From positions 48,645,385-48,709,384 of the forward strand of contig OZ021727.1 in assembly GCA_963978545.1 (NCBI GenBank): a stretch of 64,000 bases of DNA. Direction: 5' to 3'. The position numbers were made by a program, and so were the translations under genes. Below, piece after piece: positions 11,471 through 23,816 of the stretch; the stretch's first letter is position 1; the number at the start of each line of letters is the position of its first letter. Source of the DNA: Linyphia triangularis. Lineage: Eukaryota > Arthropoda > Arachnida > Araneae > Linyphiidae. Below the pieces are notes generated by a model. That model ran no database searches. It saw only the letters and a list, made by a program, of their open reading frames with translations, and was not told the DNA's origin.

Positions 11471-13411
11471 TATAATGGACCCACTAAATTATTTATTTAT
11501 AATCCAAATTTAGTAAAAATCTTTGTAAAGAGAATGAAAACTGTATATAGTCACTCAAAGTTGTAAAAAATAATTTTGACCTTATAGTATGAACTGAAGG
11601 GCTATTAAAGAAACGCGTGTGAATGTAAAATTAAAATGCAAAGACATTAGGTATGATCGGTCGCTTTTAATGAAAATGAAATGAACTTTTTTAACAGTTC
11701 TGTTGTTCATATTTTTATGGTAGTTGTCTCTTGTTTTCGAATATAATTGAAGGGGGTATTCTAAAAAGTTAATTTTAGATTTGTAAGTTCTTTATATTTA
11801 ATCACAAATTAATTAACTAAATAACTGAAACTGTTAATGAACAATACAAAGTTTAGGAATATCTCAAGTATCCATCACACAATGCCTTATTTTTGTTTTA
11901 AAATGGTTTCCAGAAATAATCTGTTTCTTTAGAGACATACTTCAATTTGTATTGATAAGGTATTTAGAAATCCGACGTATTTTCCAAATATTAAAAGTCA
12001 TTTATTAGTAAACATATTGACAGAGCAATCCACTTCAGAAGTAAAACCTGATGTTTCAAAGAGATTACAGATTGAATATAACATAGCTTGTAGTTTAAAA
12101 AAAAAAAAAAAATTTAGCTGGAACGTTAATTAATTTATATATGAAAATTTGTAAACACTCCCTCTCAACCAAATTAAGGTTCTTGTTGCTGTCGTTAATC
12201 CTTATTTTCAAAAATTACTGTAAGAAACTATTGAAAATAATTTTATCAAATTACAGCTTAATAGATTCCTAATTATTAGGGTATTTAAGTTCCAGAGTTC
12301 TTTATTTTTACGAAATTGGTATTTTATAAGCTTAATTGGGAACAAACGGTATGTTTTTCCAAAGAGCGAAACTATTGTAATTCCATAAACATCTATCAAA
12401 ATATGTTTCATGCGTGCCGAAATTATGTTTAAAAACCAATACTTTTTCAGTGATGGAAATGTAAGAAAGATTATACAACAAAAGTCAATTAACTTCTGTA
12501 TAAGTAATTGATTATTATATTAAAACTATTCTGGTGGACACATTTAGGATTTTTTTCTAACCGCTAATGATTTAAACTCACTAGGTGAACAACAGTGCAC
12601 CCACCAGACATCTTTTACACCTTTTCCATGGAACCAACTTATGAAAATTTTGACCTCTCGTATCTGCGCAATATAACATACCTAAGGGCTAACATTTTTC
12701 TTTACGGGTAGCTGTCAGCCACTTTAGTAAGACAACTCACTTTCAAGTTTCTAATTATATAGGTTGGGGAATAATTAATAGAAAATTTTATATTTTGAGA
12801 CACACTCCACCACGCATTGATTATCAAAATACTAAGATACTTCTAGTAGAGCTTGATCTATGAAAATTGGTATGTTTGAAGAGTTAAAGTTATACAAAGA
12901 AAAAGAAAACTTAAAATATAAATTTTCTTTACTGAGCCCACTAACGTAGGCAATGTTCGAAATTTTTTATACTCGCATCTAATACATTTCTATCGGGAGG
13001 CTAGAATTATAAAACGTAGAATACTAGTAGCTATAAGCATGAATATATAGAGAGGAAATTCACCACACACCACGAAGCCTCTGAAATAAAAAAAAATAAT
13101 AATTACGTGCGAGCGCCTTACACAATCGGCCATTGATGACACCTTTCATTGGTCTCGAAATGATCGAAAATTGTTATTTTTTTCATTTTTCCAACTTTTT
13201 TTTGCACATTGATGTAGAAAATTCGAAAGAATATAAGAAAAAATAATATCTTGTGAATCCAAAACTGAAAGTAAAATTAAAAGGTTCACATCTATTTCGA
13301 GCAGGCCACTTGTTTCACCACCTTCAGCTCCTGAAAATTCTATTGATAATTTGCCAATTAATAGAAGTTTAGATACAAATTTTCAGGTATTAGAGCCAAA
13401 AATAGAGTTAA
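11471..13411. other. AT-rich sequence upstream of gene B, no gene seen
   Basis: No supported frame was found. It should contain the promoter of receptor gene B, but no clear core motif stands out. The last 130 bp lead into the BEL gag relic. Confidence 0.45.
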
Positions 13412-14050
13412 TTTCCTTAAGTTAAACATATATAAATGTTATGGAGATCCTTCTTACTATTTAGAATTTAGAAACCAATTTGATAATGCAATTGGTAATA
13501 TTGAAACTTTATCTAAAATCGATAAATTTACTTATTTAAAATCTTGGTTGGGGGAAGTGCGGCCAATTTAATTAACGGGTTTCCATTAACTGAGGCTAAT
13601 TATGAAACTGCTCTTGAGCTCACAGAAGAAAGATTTGGAAGACGTGATATTTTGATCTTGTCTCACATGAACAAATTGTTAAATTTAGAACCAGTTAAGA
13701 ATACTTTTAATCTTCCGGTATTACGTCGTTTGTATGAAATTTGTGCAATTCAAATTCGAAGTCTTGAGTCCTTAAAAGTTTGTTCTGGATCATATGGACA
13801 ATTATTAGGTCCTATTTTGATGAAATTAATACTAGACGATTTGGTTTTACAGTTTAATAGAGGAAGGGAAAATAAATCGGGCTTTCAAGTGAAAGAATTG
13901 ATTGATTTTATACGGGCGGAAATTGAATGCCGGGAAGCTTCAACTTTTTTATCAGACACAAACAGAGAATATAAGAATTCGATGCGAAATAAACAAGAAC
14001 TTTATAAAAACTATAGAAATAATGATAATTACAAATCTGTTTTAATGTGA
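13412..14050 (+). pseudogene. BEL/Pao gag relic (DUF1759-type), frameshifted
   Basis: The first part reads KLNIYKCYGDPSYYLEFRNQ ... IDKFTYLKSWLGE, then a one-base shift near 13543 moves to the frame 13544-14050: GGSAANLINGFPLTEANYET, then RFGRRDILILSHMNKLL. This is the DUF1759 core of BEL/Pao gag: K-x-P-x-x-W-x-x-F-Q, KF-YL-S-L-G-AA-I-G--LT--NY--A---L--RFG. The frame stops at TGA 14048-14050, well before any zinc knuckle or protease. The element is therefore internally deleted as well as frameshifted. A related intact gag begins the BEL element at 55898-61952, but the two differ much. Confidence 0.75.
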
Positions 14051-14670
14051 AATATATATATATTTTTGTTTCATATTAACATTATTTCTATTTATGTTAT
14101 GTATTGTGTATAATTACCCACATTCTTGATTATAGTTGTGTTTTAAAGTTTAAAGAACATTTTGGTAGAGATCATAAATTTTAAATTGTTTATAAATTAT
14201 TGTTTATAAATTCAACTTTATTATAATGTTTTATATATATATTTTAGTTAGTTATTTCATTGAATTTACTTATTTTATTTGATATCTCATTGCTTGAATT
14301 TATATTAGAAATGTTTTAAAATTTGAAAATGTGTTTATCTGATAATTTGGAAATGTTTAATGGGATTTTATTAGGTAGTTGATGAAATTCTTCATCGGGA
14401 GGTAATATATTGTAACTTTAAAATGTAGATGGGGATCTCTTAGTATGTAATAGGAGCGTCTGATGCCGAAATCTTCAGATTGCAGATTGGATCATGATGA
14501 GACCCTGAGCTGTTTAGAGGGTCAGCAGAGATTCATTGTAATCAAAATATTAATTTCCCTGTCTTTCTGTTTCGTCTTGTCTTCAAATAAACCTAAAAAA
14601 ATCCAAATGGAGATGTTTTATTTATAGTTTTGAGTTTTGTGCAGTGAATCGTATACGGATTATTTTAGCC
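14051..14670 (+). mobile_element. probable 3' remnant (possible LTR) of the BEL relic
   Basis: AT-rich leader-like sequence is followed by a purine run (CATCGGGAGGTA, about 14394-14405) and then TGTAACTTTAAAATG, which could be a polypurine tract and the start of an LTR. AAATAAA occurs near 14586. There is no second copy to prove the edges. Confidence 0.3.
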
Positions 14671-14680
14671 AACATTAGCA

Positions 14681-14860
14681 GGCCAACCAAACGGTATAGT
14701 GGTTAGCATACTAGCTTCTATACAGCGAGGTTGCGGGTTCGTGTCCCGTGTAAGGCATGGGTGTTTGTAAATGTATGTTGGCTTGTCAAATGACGAATGT
14801 TTCGGCACATTATAGCCCTCGTGTTGCTGACGGCGCCAGATAATCTGAAAACAACCAACC
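14681..14860 (+). mobile_element. tRNA-derived SINE, family 1
   Basis: The head carries RNA polymerase III boxes: box A around TATAGTGGTTAGCATACTA and box B GGTTCGTGTCC. The body ends AGATAATCTGAAAACAACCAACC, with no poly(A). Flanks AACATTAGCA (14671-14680) and AACACTAGCA (14861-14870) are a target duplication with one mismatch. Further copies are at 30828, 38303, 39146, 43884 and 51458. Confidence 0.9.
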
Positions 14861-14874
14861 AACACTAGCAGACC

Positions 14875-15370
14875 TCATACACCCCCACATCATAACGTCT
14901 CCTATACCATGTTTAACAGTTCCACATAAATTCTAAGTTAGGATCTGCTAATTTGGTTTTCTCCTTACCATAACTCGACCATCTGATCCATGGATATTAA
15001 AATTGGAATTTATCACTAAAAAGGACTGATTCACAGAAAGATAACTGATTACTTACCCGCTTCCTTGCAAACTCGAGACGCTTCTATCGGTTACAGGTAC
15101 TTATAAAAGGCATTTTGCGTGCGTCCATTCAGACTCGCTTTTATAATGCCGAGTCTCTGACATTTCTCACCGTTTGATAAATCCCTTCAATGTTGTAATC
15201 AATTTTTAAGCCATGTGCAACTTGAGGTGCATTGAGGAACCTTACAATAGGATATTTCTTTTACGCAAGCGGTTTAGCTTTGGAGGTCTTTTGGATCGAT
15301 CTCTATCCTCAAAAGCTTGAAGCTCACGGTGTCTTTCAATTATATATTATACTATAGACTTCAATATATA
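14875..15370 (-). pseudogene. Tc1-like transposase relic
   Basis: The minus strand shows decayed Tc1 transposase pieces in order: RSKRPPKLNRLRKRNIL (DNA-binding side), a helix-turn-helix trace (KSSMHL..HMA*KLIT), then FSDKFQF, DGRVMV-like and KH-G--VM-WGCM-like text with frameshifts and stops. The FSDE-K- block marks the first catalytic Asp region. Terminal repeats were not found. It belongs to a different Tc1 subfamily from the element at 43860-45283. Confidence 0.55.
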
Positions 15371-16058
15371 AAAAAAAATTCCAATATTTTCATTGATAAT
15401 CAATCAATTTATAACTGAATCACTAACTCACGAATAGCTTAAGAACTCCATTTTAAGACGATTAGCTACAAGCTAAAATTAAAAAATTGTTGCTAGCATG
15501 TCACACTTGCGCATACTTCAAGTTTTGAAAATTTACTGCAAGTCTTTTGTGGAAGACGTCAACATTATTTTTCTTATTACTTAAGGAAACATTTGACATG
15601 GTACTTTGAAACCTCTTCTAATTATTTCAATTTAAATACTAGCCGCGTTTTGTAAAAAGAGACATTTATCGTAAACTCATTTCAAAGACTCAAATTAAAC
15701 ATATTCCAGTAGTTACTGAAGATATGAAGCAACAAGATTTGAAAATATGCTAACTTATTTGCAACTTTGACTTCCGTACGGAGACTTTTTTTACCCACTT
15801 TATCTCGCTTGAATTCAGTGTTTAGTTTCATTCCAATTCAAAATTATTTCTACTTTAATTGATCTCGTCTAATTATTTTTTTAGAGAAGAATGCTCTAAA
15901 TTTATACAGATTAGCTTTAGTTATATTAAGTGTAAACTTGGCATACTTTCCAACCTTAAATAGTAACATTCATATTAACGGGTAGGGCATCCAAGTAATT
16001 TGGCACCGTGACTTTTACGAATCCGGGAGTAATCATGATTTTATGATTCCTACATTAA
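15371..16058. other. no gene or element recognised
   Basis: AT-rich sequence without a supported frame. Confidence 0.4.
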
Positions 16059-16440
16059 CTGGCCAAAAGTATTCTGACCCCCTCCCCTTCCCCTCAAGAA
16101 GTGGATCTGGCAGGTTACGTAATTTGATGCTTAATCAAAAGCTATAAAAATATTTGTATTGGCTTTTCAATTCATATTTATGTTTTCGGGGGACAATGAG
16201 TAAGTCAAAGGAGTTTATCGACTTTGAGATCGTGGTATTACAGGGCTTGCACCTTTATTGGAAATCAGTTTGTAAAATTTCGGACATTCCAAAGAAGCCA
16301 AAATCTACGGTGAGCACTGAGCTACATACTGAACAGGAGTAACGACTCCCTATCGCTTGACAAGCGACCAAACGAGCTTCCGCGGAAGCATACAAAAGCG
16401 CATTTCAGACAGCCAAATAGGCAAAACATGTCTTTTCTCC
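16059..16440 (+). pseudogene. truncated Tc1 element, N-terminal fragment
   Basis: The start GGCCAAAAGTATTCTGACCCC is a decayed copy of the terminal repeat seen at 43860-45283. An ATG at 16196 gives MSKSKEFIDFEIVVLQGLHL and then VCKISDIPKKPKSTVS, matching the first 45 residues of that transposase (MSKSKELSELDRGRIVG). The frame stops soon after and the rest of the gene is missing. Confidence 0.7.
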
Positions 16441-17234
16441 CTGTTGCCCAGCTCGTTATAGTACAGTCAATCAGGGTAACATTGAACCGCATTTTCAATA
16501 TTTTCTTCTTCCCCACTTATGTTTTAATAATATTTTCCGACCTAATGGCATAAAATGGAAGAATAAACCGTAAATTATATTTTAATTTACACAAATTAGT
16601 AAATGCTGATGATGAAAGCACCAAATAATAGGAAAATAACCCGGCGCAAAGTTACCCTGTCATTCAGGGTAACTTTGAACCACTATCAGAAGTTTCATAT
16701 AAAATAGCTCTTTTTATTCAATCTTGGAGTCTAGACTACTTTGAACGAGTAAAATTAAGTTTCTAAGTATTTGAAACATCATCAGCTGCAGTTACCAGTA
16801 TCATAAAGTTTGGATATTTTAAATAACACCACAAAGAATATGTTAGGTAAGAACAGTGGATAACGAATCACATGAATATATTGCAAAAAAAAAACCTATT
16901 TATTATTCAGTTTTAACATACAAATATAGTGAAAAAACAATCTTCAGTTCATTCACTTAAATATAAACTTATTTTATCAATTAAAAATTGAAAAGATAAA
17001 TAGAAAATAATGGAACTGATAGGCCGCCCTTATGCTATTAGTTAAGTACTATGGTGTTTGCAAGTCACAATGAGACACAAATACAAATATTCCACTCTTA
17101 TTGTTAAAAATAGTATGATAATTTAAAAACAAAGTTCAAACTTCATAAAATTTCACTTTGGCATTTTTTAGATTAATAGTTTTGTATCAAAGAAAGAAAC
17201 ATTGATCTGGAAAATTTATTCTTGTGTTCTAGCT

Positions 17235-17370
17235 CGATTGGTTGGTTTGTACGCTCAACGACCTATTTTCATGCACTGTAATGGCTAATCAGTACGAGAC
17301 CTACAGCTTAACTTGGATTCCGAACCACAACAAACGTCCATGCATAATCCGGGATTCGAACTCGGCACCA
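17235..17370 (-). mobile_element. tRNA-derived SINE, family 2 (shortened)
   Basis: On the minus strand a box B GGTTCGAATCCC-like motif (here GTTCGAATCCCGG) is followed by a body ending in CCAACCAA. Flanks GTGTTCTAGCT at 17224-17234 and 17371-17381 form a perfect 11-bp target duplication. The head before box B is missing. Confidence 0.75.
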
Positions 17371-17796
17371 GTGTTCTAGCTGGAATAATAATTTCTGGTG
17401 ATAATTTCTTAAACACGCCTACTTTTTCATACCACAGATAATCATTGATATTGGGCCATTTCCAATATGCACCAGATTTCTTCATGAACCGCCAAATATC
17501 ACATTGTCTTTTAAGTCAATTTGGTCTGGGTACACTTCTCCATCGTATTGAATAATTACGCAGTCGTAAACTTTGCATATGCCATTACCAAAATCTAATA
17601 TACGTGCATGCTCTGTGTATAAAATTCCTGCCTCATTGATGTCAGCCACCACTCGAACAACCTCTGACTTTTCAGTAACATTCTCCCAACAATTTGAGCA
17701 GTATAAACCTTTACCATGTCCTTATTGTGCAACTTTCATCTCCTCCGAAAATGACAGTGTTGTACATACACTGTCACCTGCATCATCTAGTTCAGG

Positions 17797-17936
17797 TTGG
17801 TTGGTTTATGCGCTCAACGACCTACAGCTTAACGTAGATTCCGAATTACAACGAACATCCATGACTAACCGGGATTCGAAACCGGAACATTTGGCATACA
17901 GGGCCCGAGCTCTAACCACATAACCTTTAGGTGTGT
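17797..17936 (-). mobile_element. tRNA-derived SINE, family 2
   Basis: The minus strand shows box A (TATGTGGTTAGAGCTC) and box B (GGTTTCGAATCCC) and a body ending in CCAACC. CATCTAGTTCAGG (17784-17796) and CATCTAGTGTAGG (17937-17949) flank it as a 13-bp duplication with two mismatches. It lacks an internal block present in the copy at 39069-39440. Confidence 0.75.
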
Positions 17937-18770
17937 CATCTAGTGTAGGACTTTTATTCTTGCTGTCTCCAAGGAGTTCATGTGGTAGAGGACTTTGGAC
18001 AATCCCATCATATCCTTGCTATACATATTCCTTTATCATTTATTTTTTGTGCATATAGATTTTTCACTTACTCAACTGAAAAGCTTTTTACAACCATTAC
18101 AGGTCAGCAGATTTTTTTTTTTTTTTAGTTCTGTGAGAGTGTTTTTAATATAATTAGGTACTTCTTGAATTCACTCCCAACATTTTCATTTTATCGGATT
18201 TTGCATACAAGAGAAGATTCTGTAAATTAAATGGCATTTGTATGTATATAAATGTATTTAAAAGCAACCAAAAATAAATTAGAATAAAATATGAATTATA
18301 TGTGCAGTGTATACATTGCACACTGTCATCAGCCTAACTTTGAACCGGCTCAAAGTTACACTGAATATGTGGTTAAATGATAGTGCCTTGGTTTTTTGCT
18401 TTTTATTAAATGTTAGTAAATAAATAACCCTCAGCTACTAACAATTTCACTTTTTTCAGAAAATTATATAGCTGATAAAGTGGTAAGTTGATACTTTCTT
18501 GCATAAATTAGTTGATTTACATCAGCTTCAAATAAGCATTAAAATGGAACTTGAAAACAGTACTCCAGAAAAACAACTGAATGGCCAAATAAATTATGTA
18601 CTATTTTGTCAATTCATTTATTAAATTATCAAGCAAAAAGCCAATTTCACAATCTTGCCAGCAGTTTGCAGCAGTGGATCATGAGCAGTTCTTTAAACCC
18701 AAAAATACTGAAAACTAGGAGGTGGCGCAAAGTTACACCCTATGGCTCAAAGTTACCCTGATTGACTGTA

Positions 18771-19608
18771 AAACATTCTGCGGTTTTCCGCTTTTCAAGC
18801 TATGCAACTAAATTTATTATTAATTTTTAAAAATTATTTTAGAATGATAATTTCTTGTTAAGCATTTAATTGCAGAAACAGATGGGAAAAATTGATAGAG
18901 ATGGATCGGAACTTCAATTTCATATCTTTAAGTTTAAGCACATTAGTACGAGCTTTAGTTTTTTTTTTTTATGTATATACATTTTGGATATTAAAACTAA
19001 CTTGTAGGGAATAGGTATTTTTAGTGAATTGATGAAATAATCATTCATTATTTCAAACCGATTTATTGTTCAGATACTTTTAATGACTGGTTAAATACAT
19101 GAATGCTTCTTTTATGCATTCGTTTACTACTTTAGGTAAATCGGTATTTTTTTAGGTAAATCGAATCCTAAGATTATTATAAGTAGGAAACCGTATTCTG
19201 CTTTTTAGATATGAATATTTTCACCAAAAATCTGTTTCGCAAAAACATTTGCTGTAATATTTTCACCAAAAATCTGTTTCGCAAAAACATATGCTGTAAT
19301 ATTGGAACCGAAAATCAATCGCCGAAATACCATGTGCTTAAACTTTACATATGATTAGCTTTTATGTTCAACTATTTTGAATTTCACTTGTATATATAAT
19401 TGAGCAACCACACAGGAATGTACTGAGTGTATAAGACTATGATTCTACGAGCCAAGCGCATGATGTTGAAGGAAAACTGCCAAACTACTATAAATATCAA
19501 TTTTAAATTAAGAACTATAATAAATTAATTTCTATTAACTGAAAAAAAAATTACCTGGGAATTGAAAACGAAGTGTGTTGTGAAGACCTTCACAAGTCAC
19601 AGATGACC
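18771..19608. other. no gene seen; contains a 42-bp tandem duplication
   Basis: A 42-bp unit beginning AATATTTTCACC is repeated once (19214-19255 and 19256-19297) with one difference. The rest is AT-rich and unassigned. Confidence 0.6.
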
Positions 19609-19973
19609 CCACATAGCCAAAACTCATCCAATAGATATCTACTGGATGTGCTCTTAAAAAACTGGGATATCTACTGGAGCATGCGTTTACCTTCAATAGA
19701 CGGCTAATGGATCGTCAAATGTCCCGGAAATCGTTGTACATTAATCATCCATTGTACCTCCACAATGTCTACCAATAAGATATTATCTGGATATTGTAAA
19801 CGACCAATAGATATTTAATTAACATCTACAAAATCCAATGGACGACCAATAGATGTTTATTAGATATTCATAAAATCCTGGAAAATCCGGGGAAAAATCG
19901 GAAAAATTAAAAAAAAAGTTTAAAAGTTTGCACTGATTACCATATACCAGCTACGACACGTAATAACAGACAG

Positions 19974-20006
19974 CCAAGCTCAACTGCACTAAGTAGTACG
20001 CTCCGC
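19974..20006 (-). mobile_element. tail part of a tRNA-derived SINE, family 3, split by an hAT element
   Basis: This is the 3' piece of a SINE whose head is at 26005-26070. The outer flanks AACAGACAG at 19965-19973 and 26071-26079 are a perfect 9-bp duplication of the original SINE insertion, which shows the two pieces were once joined. Confidence 0.75.
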
Positions 20007-22288
20007 CCACTGGGCAGTGGCGGATCTAGGATTTTCCTGAGGGGGGGGGGCACAAGTTTGTGCTTTAGCCAGGACAGAATTGAATATTAAAAAAAAAAAA
20101 AAAAAAAGGGGGGGGGGAAGCTAGGCAGTGTTCAAGAAATATATTTTAAGTTAATCCATAGCCATTGATTGACCCCCAACCTCTTTCTTCACATTTCTGA
20201 CTTGCTATTTTAGCGTAAGGTTAGCGTGGTAGCGGTTAGGTATCTTAGCGCGTTAACACTACCCTTTTGTTTTTTCATTATCTGTTTTATTTTAAAAACA
20301 AATTGTATTCAAAATGTATCGTGCATTTTAAACATTTTTGTAAGCTACATCCCCATGCAGAAGTATAGATTATACTGAAGAAATTCCAATGAAAGTGGGA
20401 ACTTGCGTCTATTATTTGTGACTAACTAAGTATAAATCCTATACTATACTTACATCAAACTGGGAAATCAGTAATTGTACATCAAAATTTAACATATTCA
20501 TAACATATTTATGCAGTGAGCTTAGTAAGTAAAAATACTTTGTTTTACTGGATAATCCATTGCTACACAAATAATCTAAAGTAATCAGGGAAAAAATTGT
20601 GTTTCAAAGAGAACGTTTTACTAATAATTATAAGTATTAGTTTTAAGAAGGCAATAGAAAAAAAATACAATTTAAACATTGAATAATTAGCACAAAACAA
20701 ATTCCAGTTTTCCTTTTTTTGATTTAGCAAACTATACTTAGTTATCTTATACTTATCCATCTATGGATAATTATAATAGAGTAGTTAAAGAAGGAAAAAA
20801 AAACTACACGATGTAAATGTTAGTGTATTAAGAAGAGCCGAATCTTGCTTTATTATTTAGCTTAAATATGTCAAAGTCTAATATTTTTTTAATAGGTAGA
20901 AATTCTCTATAGCATCGAATATAAATTGTTTTATATTTCTTGATAAATCTCACTTGTTGACAGTTCATTTTCATATTTTCTACTTTTGCTCTTCAAAATT
21001 TAATTTAATTTTCCACTTTTCTGATACAAAATCCTTTTTTTCCAATTCCTGGCTTTTATTTCAGCCAATCAGAGCATTTTTTACATAGATACAATGTTAC
21101 ACTTATGTAGTCCTGTGAAAAAAAATGTGTCACCTACGTGTATAAATAATTAATTCATAAAAGTAAAATTTTTATATAAATCATTTAATACATACACAAG
21201 ATTTATAGTGTTAATAGAAGCATGAGTAAAAGTTTCTTTTAATGAAAATCTCCGAAACTTGATTGAATGCATTCTCATTGACAATCTGCCAAGTTTCAGC
21301 TTGATTGGATGACGGCTAGTGGGTTAGTTATCCTTCCACAGATTTTCCCGCCACATATAAACAAAATCAAAAGTAAATATAAAGGATAAAGTAAAAAGCA
21401 AACGATAGAAACCAGGAGTAGCAAAATTTTATGTTAATTTTTTAAGTTAAAGGAATGCAAGTCAGTGAGATCCAGTGTGGTAGGTCAAATAGTTCATGTT
21501 AAAAAAATGAATCCATAAATTCAAAGTTTTTATGGTATTCTTTATATTCCTTGCCAATTTTTATGTACAATTGCAATTTACTTAAGCTATTTTTATCTGA
21601 GATTCAATTTTCATGATGTTTGATGACCACTGCGAAGAAAATCATCAATTCCGTCTCTTTGGCTAATTTTTTTTTTTTTATTATTTTTTTTTTTTTTTTT
21701 TGTCCGAAAATATGGTTATTGTTATTGACAACAAGTTATTTTAGCTCGATTGGATAACAAGAGAATTAATTAGTCCTCCACGGATTTATTCCTCACAGAC
21801 ACAAAAAATCGAAGTTAATTTAAAAAAGGGTTTAAAAATTAAGCTACTAGACAACAAAGATTAACTTACTTTTCTCGTAGAAAAGTATTCCCAAACATAT
21901 GACAAAAATGGGTAATGACAGGTACATTTCCAAAAATCGCTATAGAATAACTTTTTTAAACTATTTTTTGAAAGCCAAACACAAAGCAGTTCTTTTTAAA
22001 AAGTCCTCCACGTCAGTAAAGCGTTCTTTCTGACTTCTCGTAACGATTGCTTTCATTTTTAAATAAAATAAATAGTATTTATAATTTCAGAATAGAAAAA
22101 GAAACGCTAAAAAAATTTGTTCCCACTTACTTTTTGTCGCTTGGATGCGTTTATGTATTACAACCTACTCTACTCTTTGGTTAATTTCGGAAGTGTACAG
22201 TTTGTAAACCGAACATAAGTCTCAACACTCTCACCACGCGTTCAAAAATTTCTTCTCCTTGTGCTAACTAGTAAACCACACCACAACC

Positions 22289-23264
22289 CAGTGGCGGCTG
22301 GTGCAGGGGGCCAGGGGGGGCCCGGGCCCCCTCACTTTTTTGGTCGGTTCCCCCCCCCCCCACAATTTTTTTTTTTTTTTTTTTTTTATTAGTTACTAGT
22401 TAATATACTGATTTATCTGAAGTTTTAATCTTGAAACTGACCATTTTCACTCAACTAATAAATTTCCTTATGAATGAATATTTAAGTCGCTTGATTGAGC
22501 TTCTTTTCCTTTGCCCGTAGAAGAAACTTGTTGGAAAAAAGACGAAGGGGCGGGGGTGAGAGACTGACTTTCGCCACCTGCAATATCCTGCAAGCCCCTT
22601 GTGTGGTTCTCAAATTACAAAATTCCTGAGTTTCGTGTTTTGGCACTGTCTTCTGATCTATAGGATAAGGAGATCCCCGGCCGAAATAAAAGTTAATCTC
22701 ATTAGATCAGAGACCCAATATGAATGTTACGCATCGATATTTTTTATTTTATTACTAGGCTCATAAAGTTTAATTATGTAAGTCATACTATAATTCGCTG
22801 CTGAAGGAATGAATTTGAAATGCCCAAATAAGATATTTTTTATGCTCATCTGTGACCGTTTGAAAAAATAAGTTGAATGAAAGTAACTAACTTATTTCGC
22901 ACAAAAACTAGGACGGTCTCTCCTTGATTGTCGGCCTGTCTTGTGGAAAGAGAGAAGATCTCACTCAAAAGAAGAATCCTTGTTGTTTCTAAAAACTGAA
23001 AGTGTTCCTCTGAAAGTAATTTCCAATGTAGCTCTAACCGACTAGGCACATTTTTCTACAATCCTGGTCGGATGTATGACGAAAGAGTGAGCCAAATTTT
23101 TGCATCAGATATTATTGTTCAATCTTCCTCTTGATTAGAAGCCAATTTGTTATACAGTATTAGTGTGCGGATACCCCTTAAAATTTATTTGCTATAAAAA
23201 AACCACGTACGTAAATAAATTACAAAAATAAAAGCCTAAACCATAACTAAAAAAAAAAAAAAAG

Positions 23265-23297
<33 letters not shown>

Positions 23298-23782
23298 AAA
23301 AAAAACTTTAAATAATCGTACTATAGTACGATTGCAATTCTACAGAATATTGTAAGAACCCATAATTCCTATTAAAACTCTAACAGCCTAACGCTATTAG
23401 AATGACTATATGAGGATAATCTTCTTGCCCTCTTCAAAAGATGTTAGTTTACCCAGACTGTGCTTGGGGGAACAAAATGTCTCCTTACTTCGGTCGACCT
23501 TGAATTTGCATCTTAAAGAGCAAAGATATACGACAGAAAATTCTATAATGTGGCGAGGGCCATTCCTTCCCTTTCACGTGACATCCTGTTTTTTCCTTAG
23601 TTTTTTCGTCATACCATGGGTATGAGTATCATATTACTAATACTCCTCCAGGTCCTGGGGATCTGCATGGAAATGGTCAATTCTTATTTTTCTTACTTTA
23701 AAGTCAGGGATCAGGCGTTTATCTTTAGTGTCTTCAACTTGTACGACTGCGAAAGAATTTACACCAATAAATAACCACGGTA

Positions 23783-23816
<34 letters not shown>

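Larger units (their letters stand above)
16464..18768 (+). mobile_element. TA-flanked inverted-repeat DNA transposon, copy 2 (rearranged)
   Basis: The ends are CAGTCAATCAGGGTAAC and GTTACCCTGATTGACTG, bordered by TA (16462-16463, 18769-18770), as in the element at 4603-7771. Inside, terminal-repeat-like motifs recur near 16644-16680 (AGTTACCCTG next to TCATTCAGGGTAAC) and near 18335-18360. So this looks like two copies fused or a copy with internal rearrangement. It has no long frame. Two family-2 SINEs have inserted at 17235-17370 and 17797-17936. Confidence 0.65.

Noticed and set aside
17573..17923. 116-codon plus-strand ORF
   Set aside because: It spans a TA-element body and a reversed SINE; no protein signature.
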